From Streptosporangiaceae bacterium (GTDB taxonomy: Bacteria; Actinomycetota; Actinomycetes; Streptosporangiales; Streptosporangiaceae), in NCBI GenBank assembly GCA_030043395.1, contig JASHXW010000471.1, forward strand, positions 1 through 10,088: 10,088 bases of DNA, given 5' to 3'. Position numbers and translations under genes: made by a program. The notes under the pieces are model-generated. The model worked only from the letters and a program-made list of their open reading frames with translations, had not been told where the DNA came from and searched no databases. Of the stretch, positions 5,589-10,088 are shown one piece after another; position 1 is the first letter of the stretch; the number at the start of each line of letters is the position of its first letter.

Positions 5589-6521
5589 ATGGTCTATGTC
5601 CTGGCTCTCGCCGCTGCCCTGGCCAACGCGCTGACCAGCGTCTTCCAGCGCATGGGCGTGGAGACCGCGCCCTCGGGTGCCACGTTGCGGCTGAGCCTGA
5701 TGACCTATGCGTTGCGCCGCAAGGTGTGGCTGCTCGGATTCGCGCTCATGATCGTCTCGTTCGTTCTGCAGGCCATCGCGCTGCACCTGGGCCGGCTCTC
5801 GCAGGTTCAGCCCGTGCTGACAATCGAGCTCGTGTTTCTCGCCATAATCCTCGCGATCTGGTTCCGGTTTCCGATGGGACGGCGAGAATGGCTAGGCGCA
5901 CTCGGGGTGACCGCGGGCCTCTCCGGATTCTTGTACTTCGCTCATCCCTCCTACGGCATGGTGCCTCCGCCCGCATGGAAGTGGGCAATAGCCGGTGGCG
6001 CGTCCGTAGCAGCTATCACAATTTGCGTCATGCTCGCATTGCGCGGCCCTTCCTGGTGGCGATCGGCCATGTTCGGAACCGCGGCGGCCGTGGGCTACGC
6101 CTTCACCGCGGCATGTACCAAGGCTGTTTCGGACTACGCGAGCGTGGACTGGACAGGGCTCTACCGGCACTGGCAGACCTACGCCCTGGCTGCCTTCGGG
6201 GCGCTGGCCGTGTTCCTGACTCAGAACGCCATTCATGCTGGTCCGATCGTCGCGTCGCAGTCCACGCTCGTCCTGGTTGACCCGTTGGCCAGCATCCTGA
6301 TCGGCGTCGGGCTGTTCGGCGACAACTTGCAGACCAGAGGCGCAGCCGGGCCGCTGGAGGCACTGTCGTTGCTCGTCGCGTTCGCCGGCGCGTTCCTGCT
6401 GGCCCACTCCCCGCTCATCAGCGGCATGAAAAGCGGGGAAAGTCAGGAACTGCTGTCCCGGCGCGCCCGGCCAGTCCTGCTCACGGACCGGCCGCACGGC
6501 GAGACGCTCTCCGAAGGTTAA
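5589..6521 (+). CDS. DMT-superfamily (EamA/NIPA-like) membrane transporter
   Basis: The 310-residue protein has about nine hydrophobic helices (roughly 2-20, 47-66, 73-92, 101-118, 131-150, 158-178, 196-213, 222-242, 258-275) and a polar C-terminal tail from about 277. The first helix (ALAAALANALTSVFQRMG), the stretch LHLGRLSQVQPVLTIELVF at 66-84 and its counterpart AGPIVASQSTLVLVDPLAS at 217-235 are the paired repeat halves typical of actinobacterial DMT transporters related to EamA and the NIPA magnesium-transporter family. The substrate cannot be told from sequence. The start is ATG 5589 (an ATG at 5582 is out of frame); the upstream GAGAGCGGGA is only a moderate Shine-Dalgarno. The gene stands alone, with no operon partner in close range. 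Confidence 0.85.
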   Translation: MVYVLALAAALANALTSVFQRMGVETAPSGATLRLSLMTYALRRKVWLLGFALMIVSFVLQAIALHLGRLSQVQPVLTIELVFLAIILAIWFRFPMGRREWLGALGVTAGLSGFLYFAHPSYGMVPPPAWKWAIAGGASVAAITICVMLALRGPSWWRSAMFGTAAAVGYAFTAACTKAVSDYASVDWTGLYRHWQTYALAAFGALAVFLTQNAIHAGPIVASQSTLVLVDPLASILIGVGLFGDNLQTRGAAGPLEALSLLVAFAGAFLLAHSPLISGMKSGESQELLSRRARPVLLTDRPHGETLSEG

Positions 6522-6647
6522 ATTGCCGCCCCGCTCCTCACGAACAGTTCTCGCCAGCAAACTTCCCGTGGCATTTCCGCTGGTCCGGTGATACGACATC
6601 AGTATGGAATTTCGGCCGCTGGCCCTTAGCGCGCCCTGGGGACCGCG

Positions 6648-6974
6648 ATGAGCAGTGCTGCACGAGTCATGGCGCTGGAGGGCACCCTGGCGCTCCTGGT
6701 CCTGCTGCTCATGCTGTCGGTGCTGGCGATCGTGCGGCTCCCGCCAGCTGCGAGCGGCACGCGGGCTGCCACGCTCGATGATCCGGCCCTGTCCTCGTTC
6801 GGCGGGGCTGAGCAGGCTGCCGCCCGCCCGCTGCAAACCGGACCGCTCGGCGGTACCCTCGTCGCTCCGACACGGCCTCATCGGGGCGACGTCCGCCCGG
6901 CGCACGGCCCGTACGCCCCCCGTCACGGCCGGGGACGCAGGAATGATGCCGCGGATTCGTCCTTAGCGACCTAA
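6648..6974 (+). CDS. Small single-helix membrane or exported protein of unknown function
   Basis: The 108-residue product has one strongly hydrophobic segment (about 10-29, Leu-rich) after a short N-terminus with one Arg, followed by a Pro/Arg/Gly/His-rich polar tail. No family is recognised. The hydrophobic segment could be an uncleaved anchor or a signal peptide. Evidence that it is real: consistently GC-rich third codon positions, an ATG with GGGGA 5 nt upstream (6638-6642), and a tight fit against the neighbouring gene. Its TAA (6972-6974) shares bases with the TAG (6973-6971, minus strand) of the convergent ABC permease. A shorter overlapping frame (6655-6966) is less likely. Function cannot be assigned. 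Confidence 0.55.
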   Translation: MSSAARVMALEGTLALLVLLLMLSVLAIVRLPPAASGTRAATLDDPALSSFGGAEQAAARPLQTGPLGGTLVAPTRPHRGDVRPAHGPYAPRHGRGRRNDAADSSLAT

Positions 6975-7807
6975 CCGATGTGCCGGTAGCGGCGTACGGC
7001 GAGCGGCGCGAACACCACGATGATCGCCGCGCACCAGGCCAGCGAGTGCCACACCGGCGTGGCGATCGGCAGATTTCCGAGCACCAGCGCGCGCACGGCG
7101 CTGGTCAGCGCGGTCACCGGGTTCACCTTGACCCAGGCCTGCAGCCAGCCTGGCAGCGTAATGGTCTTCACGAACACGTTGCTGCCGAAGGTCAGCGGGA
7201 ACATGACGATGAACCCGAAGCCCTGCAGGCTCTGCGGAGATTTCACGTACAGGCCGAGCAGCAGCCAGATCCAGCCAATGGCGAATCCGAATGCGAACAT
7301 CAGCCCGAACGCGCCGAGTGTCCACAGCGCGTTGGTGCCGACCCGGAATCCGAGCAGCGACCCGTAGGCGAACACCATGCCGATCGAGACGACATAGCGG
7401 ACGAAGTCGCCCATGATCGTGCCGGTCAGCGGGGCCGAGCGGGAGATCGGCAGGCTGCGGAAGCGGTCGAAGATGCCTTTGGTGACGTCGGTATTCAGGC
7501 CGATGCCGGTGCCCACGCTGGCGAAGATGACGGTGATCGCCATGATGCCGGGCAGCACGTACTGCAGGTAGGCATGCCTGCCGCCCTGGATCGCGCCGCC
7601 GAACAGGAAGACGAACATCGTCACCAGCACGATCGGCTGCAGCGTGACGTCCAGCAACTGCTCGGGATTGCGCCTGACCCTGACCACCGACCGCCATGCC
7701 AGCGTCAGCGAGTGCCGCAGCGCCCGTGCTGGCGTCATCCTGCGAGAGCGACGGGCCGTCGCCGGGCCGGCCGGCCCAGCCGGATCTCTCATGGCGATCG
7801 TCGTCAT
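6971..7807 (-). CDS. ABC-2 type exporter permease, DrrB-like
   Basis: The 278-residue protein has a basic, Ala/Pro-rich cytoplasmic N-terminus (1-50) and about six membrane helices (roughly 56-71, 84-104, 139-155, 165-187, 196-214, 255-272). The segment DVTKGIFDRFRSLPISR (107-123) is the coupling-helix motif of ABC-2 permeases that contacts the ATPase, and the layout matches DrrB-type daunorubicin-resistance permeases. It should form the membrane pore of a drug, lipid or secondary-metabolite exporter with the ATPase encoded just upstream. Its ATG (7807-7805) overlaps the ATPase stop TGA (7806-7804) as ATGA, so the two are translationally coupled. That overlap favours this start over the internal Met24. 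The substrate is unknown, and no biosynthetic or regulatory genes adjoin the pair. Confidence 0.92.
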   Translation of the reverse strand: MTTIAMRDPAGPAGPATARRSRRMTPARALRHSLTLAWRSVVRVRRNPEQLLDVTLQPIVLVTMFVFLFGGAIQGGRHAYLQYVLPGIMAITVIFASVGTGIGLNTDVTKGIFDRFRSLPISRSAPLTGTIMGDFVRYVVSIGMVFAYGSLLGFRVGTNALWTLGAFGLMFAFGFAIGWIWLLLGLYVKSPQSLQGFGFIVMFPLTFGSNVFVKTITLPGWLQAWVKVNPVTALTSAVRALVLGNLPIATPVWHSLAWCAAIIVVFAPLAVRRYRHIG

Positions 7808-8757
7808 CGGGAGTCCTCCTCGGTGGCGTGCCCGGTCAGCGCCATGAACACCTCGTCCAGGCTGGCCAGGCGCAGCGCCAGCTCGGTCACCTCGATCCGC
7901 TCCGCCTCCAGGCGGTTGACGACAACAGGCAGGATCTGAGCGTCGTCGACCGGCACGGACAACAGCCCCGGGTCGCCTTCGGACCTCGTGGGCGCCTGCC
8001 CGGCCGCCTCCTCGATGATCCTTGCGGCCGGCGCCAGGTCAGCCGGATCGGCCGGGCGGACGTCCAGAGTCTGCTTGCCGACCCTGGCCTTGAGGTCTGC
8101 CGACGTTCCGCTGGCGATCACCCGGCCGTGGTCGATGACGGCGATCTCGGTGGCAAGCCGGTCGGCTTCATCCAGGTACTGAGTCGTCAGCAGCACCGTG
8201 GTGCCCTCGGCGACGAGCTCCCTGATCATGACCCAGACCTCGCCGCGGCTGCGCGGGTCGAGGCCGGTGGTCGGCTCGTCGAGGAACAGCACGGCCGGCC
8301 GCTGGACCAGGCTCGCGGCCAGGTCAAGCCGACGTCGCATGCCACCGGAGTACGTCTTGACCGACCGTCCGGCCGCGTCAGCCAGGTCGAAGCGCTCGAG
8401 CAGTTCCAGCGACCGCTGCCGCGCCTCGCGCCGCGGGATCTCGAGCAGCCGCCCGATCAGCAGCAGGTTCTCGAATCCGGTCAGGTCCTCGTCCACAGCC
8501 GCGTACTGCCCGGTCAGCCCGATCTGCTCGCGGACCCGGTTGGCCTGGCTGACTACGTCGGCACCGCACACGCGGCCGTAGCCGGCATCAGGCTTCAGCA
8601 GCGTGGCAAGGATCCGGACGACCGTTGTCTTTCCGGCCCCGTTCGGCCCGAGCAGGCCGAACACCGCACCGGGGTGGACGGCCAGGTCGACGCGGTCCAC
8701 TGCCAGCGTCTTGCCGAACCGCTTGACCAGGCCCTCGGCCTCGATCGCGAAGGTCAT
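7804..8757 (-). CDS. ABC exporter ATP-binding protein, DrrA-like
   Basis: The 317-residue protein carries a complete nucleotide-binding domain: Walker A GPNGAGKT (37-44), Q-loop Gln84, signature YSGGM (136-140), Walker B VLFLD with catalytic Glu161, and D-loop GLDPRS. The switch position usually filled by His is Gln193 in LLTTQYLDEAD, the variant typical of DrrA proteins rather than a defect. The C-terminal 85 or so residues (from about 230, ending SLDEVFMALTGH) match the DUF4162 domain of DrrA-type exporters. It should power the coupled permease in efflux. ATG 8757-8755 has GAGGA 8 nt upstream. It is transcribed divergently from the DUF3040 gene across a 109-bp gap with no clear operator, and no TetR or MarR gene is adjacent. 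Confidence 0.95.
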   Translation of the reverse strand: MTFAIEAEGLVKRFGKTLAVDRVDLAVHPGAVFGLLGPNGAGKTTVVRILATLLKPDAGYGRVCGADVVSQANRVREQIGLTGQYAAVDEDLTGFENLLLIGRLLEIPRREARQRSLELLERFDLADAAGRSVKTYSGGMRRRLDLAASLVQRPAVLFLDEPTTGLDPRSRGEVWVMIRELVAEGTTVLLTTQYLDEADRLATEIAVIDHGRVIASGTSADLKARVGKQTLDVRPADPADLAPAARIIEEAAGQAPTRSEGDPGLLSVPVDDAQILPVVVNRLEAERIEVTELALRLASLDEVFMALTGHATEEDSR

Positions 8758-8866
8758 GGATAAGGTCCTCGCAGCTGGGGTTCTCGCTTACACGCCGAAC
8801 CTACCTGCTGGCCAGGACCCTGTGGCGCCGGCGTTTGGCCCGTTGAATACAGGGCAGCGGCGAAGG

Positions 8867-9283
8867 GTGAGCTTGCCAGAAAAACAGCAGCGTGCCCTAG
8901 CCACCATCGACAAGGCCATCGAGGCTCGTGATCCGCGCCTCGCGGGCATGTTCAGGATCTTCACCAGGCTGAATGCCGACGATGCGGTCCCCCGGCACGA
9001 GCGGCTGGTGCCACGCGAGCGCCCCTGGCGTGGCCTGTTTCATCCGGGTTCCGCGCGGGCCGGCGCCGGAACCGGCTGCGGGAGCGCGATCCGCGCCAGC
9101 GCCGGAGGCCTCAGGTCCCTCGCGCTGCTTGCCTGCCTGATGGCGGTCGTCGCGATCTTCGCCGTGGTCAGCATCAGCACCCCGCGCTGCGCGCAGCGCT
9201 GGCACCCGGCCCCGGCAACGGCGCACCAGGCTGCTTTGTGCAAGGCGCCGCTCCTGCCGGCCAAGTACCAGCCTGGCAAGTAG
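8867..9283 (+). CDS. DUF3040-family small membrane protein
   Basis: Starting at GTG 8867 gives 138 residues beginning MSLPEKQQRALATIDKA, which matches the DUF3040 opening (MxLSExEQRxLxxIExAL, then xDPxLA). The family pattern favours this start over a nearby in-frame TTG (8873). The N-terminal helix (1-36) is cytoplasmic and amphipathic, a basic Arg/Gly/Pro linker follows, and one membrane helix lies at about 83-103. The remaining 35 residues should be outside the cell and contain two cysteines (108 and 125) that could form a disulfide. Many DUF3040 proteins have two close helices, so one helix plus a Cys-bearing tail is less usual. The molecular function of the family is not known. No strong Shine-Dalgarno is present at the ideal distance (AGGG at 8851-8854). 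Confidence 0.75.
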   Translation: MSLPEKQQRALATIDKAIEARDPRLAGMFRIFTRLNADDAVPRHERLVPRERPWRGLFHPGSARAGAGTGCGSAIRASAGGLRSLALLACLMAVVAIFAVVSISTPRCAQRWHPAPATAHQAALCKAPLLPAKYQPGK

Positions 9284-9379
9284 CGACGAGGCTGCCAGCA
9301 AGCCGGCAATTCGTTTGCGCAGGCGAGATTCAGGTAGCTGCCGTAGCCGAACCAGGCTCGCCGGGAGACAGGAGTAGCG

Positions 9380-9757
9380 ATGCGCATGGCGACGGGACTC
9401 GCAGTGATAGCCGTCGGCGCCATCCTGGCATTCGCGGTTAACGGGCACCCTTCCTTCCTCAACATCCAGGTCGCTGGCTGGGTGATCATGCTCACCGGCA
9501 TCGTTGGCCTCGCCGTGCCGAGGCGCGGCTATGGCTGGATGCGCAGGCAGCTACATATCCAGCAGGTGCAGCGTGGACGCGGCCAGGGTCGCAGCCGATA
9601 CGTGATGCGCAGGGCGCTCAACCCGGGAACCGGATTTGCGACCACCACCGCAACGCCAGACGAGCCAATCGCCGCCGAGGCGGTCGCTGACGACACCGAG
9701 CCGCTCATCCCCGAGGAAATCACCGAGGACATCTCCGAGGAAATCAGGGACTACTGA
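9380..9757 (+). CDS. DUF6458-like small membrane protein with an acidic tail
   Basis: The 125-residue product has two membrane helices (about 3-20 and 30-46). Its opening, ATGLAVIAVGAILAFAVN followed by INIQVAGWVIMLTGIVG-like sequence, is the hallmark of the DUF6458 family of small actinobacterial membrane proteins. A basic segment (48-78) follows, then a strongly acidic tail (about 92-125) rich in Glu and Asp. No function is known. ATG 9380 is well supported by AGGAG (9370-9374) 5 nt upstream. The last 14 bases overlap the 3' end of the convergent gene that ends at 9744, so both C-termini are encoded by the same DNA. Confidence 0.85.
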   Translation: MRMATGLAVIAVGAILAFAVNGHPSFLNIQVAGWVIMLTGIVGLAVPRRGYGWMRRQLHIQQVQRGRGQGRSRYVMRRALNPGTGFATTTATPDEPIAAEAVADDTEPLIPEEITEDISEEIRDY

Positions 9758-10088
9758 CCGATCGGCGACCAGAACTGCTCGCGGCTACGTTGTCGAAGGT
9801 CACGCTTAGGGTGTCCGGAATGAATCCGGCGGCGCATGGGGCCAGGTAAGGGCAGGAGCTGAATACCGCTTTGCCCTTTCCGCTGCAAGGCACCCGCGCC
9901 GAGCTCGGAATTTCCTGCGATTTGCCGTACTTGCGGAAAGTCAGCGTGACCGGCTTGGCCTTGCCCCGGACAGGCTGGAACCAGGAGTAGATCCGGCTGA
10001 ACGGCCCGGTGTCGCCGTGCCCGCGAGCGGTCAACGCCACCGACATCGTCTGGCCGCTCTCTACTGGGCCGGTGCGGTGGCCCCCTGC
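9744..10088 (-). CDS. C-terminal 114 residues of an unrecognised, probably exported protein (5' end outside the window)
   Basis: The frame is open from the right edge (10088) to a TGA at 9746-9744, with consistently G/C third codon positions and no competing frame on the other strand. An internal ATG (10046) exists, but the frame continues upstream with the same coding character, so this is most likely the end of a longer gene. The visible part alternates polar and aliphatic residues (SVALTA, PVTLTF, DTLSVTF) as in beta-sandwich domains, and has three cysteines close together (VPCSGKG, SSCPYLAPC). That suggests an extracytoplasmic, disulfide-bearing fold. No family was recognised. It overlaps the DUF6458-like gene by 14 bp, tail to tail. 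Confidence 0.6.
   Translation of the reverse strand, partial: AGGHRTGPVESGQTMSVALTARGHGDTGPFSRIYSWFQPVRGKAKPVTLTFRKYGKSQEIPSSARVPCSGKGKAVFSSCPYLAPCAAGFIPDTLSVTFDNVAASSSGRRSVSSP

Noticed and set aside
5892..6926. Minus-strand open frame of 344 codons across the DMT transporter and the small downstream gene
   Set aside because: It spans two plus-strand genes and an intergenic region, has Arg/Gln/Glu-rich noise composition and no recognisable domain.
7804..8757. Gln instead of His at the switch position of the ABC ATPase (Gln193)
   Set aside because: TTQYLDEAD is the normal form in DrrA-type exporters, so it does not indicate a broken ATPase.
7696..8763. Plus-strand open frame of 355 codons opposite the ABC ATPase
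   Set aside because: It is the shadow of the DrrA-like gene, which has all the nucleotide-binding motifs in the other strand.
9776..9787. TGCTCGCGGCTA, a 12-base match to the right arm of the 3671-3690 palindrome and following bases
   Set aside because: Here it lies inside coding sequence without the matching left arm, so it is probably coincidence in GC-rich DNA.
1..10088. Search for tRNA genes, CRISPR repeats, insertion sequences, integrases, toxin-antitoxin pairs or phage-defence genes
   Set aside because: No T-loop-like GTTCRA signature with matching stems, no regularly spaced repeats, and no transposase or nuclease motifs were found by eye on either strand.

Overview
The window is GC-rich DNA whose coding frames nearly all end codons in G or C. 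The order tig > clpP1 > clpP2 (all on the minus strand), together with DUF3040, DUF6458, DUF7144 and DrrA/DrrB-type genes, points to a high-GC actinomycete (Actinomycetota). I cannot assign a genus from the sequence alone. No rRNA, tRNA, insertion sequence, integrase or CRISPR array was seen, and the region reads as stable chromosome rather than a mobile island.

Left part (1-2560, minus strand): a protein-quality-control block. Trigger factor (tig) comes first, then a 339-bp gap with a probable ClgR operator, then clpP1. clpP1 is coupled through an ATGA overlap to clpP2, of which only the first 16 complete codons are inside the window. Trigger factor folds new chains at the ribosome, and ClpP1 and ClpP2 together form the degradative Clp peptidase.

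Middle part (2785-5406, plus strand): three consecutive membrane-protein genes. They encode an HdeD/DUF308 protein, a DUF7144 protein with an N-terminal tail of about ten Tyr-Gln-Gln-Gly-like repeats, and a two-pore-helix-type K+ channel with a TLGYGD filter. Each has a long polar, probably disordered N-terminus, and the gaps between them hold strong inverted repeats. The most notable is a perfect 17-bp hairpin that ends on the base before the only conventional start codon of the channel gene. This is the least ordinary part of the window.

Right part (5589-10088): a DMT-superfamily transporter and a small one-helix protein on the plus strand, then, convergent with them, a two-gene DrrA/DrrB-type ABC exporter on the minus strand. 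Divergent from the exporter are two small plus-strand membrane proteins (DUF3040 and DUF6458). The window closes with the C-terminal part of an unrecognised, probably exported minus-strand protein that overlaps the DUF6458 gene tail to tail. Two convergent gene pairs here share stop-region bases, leaving no room for terminators between them.
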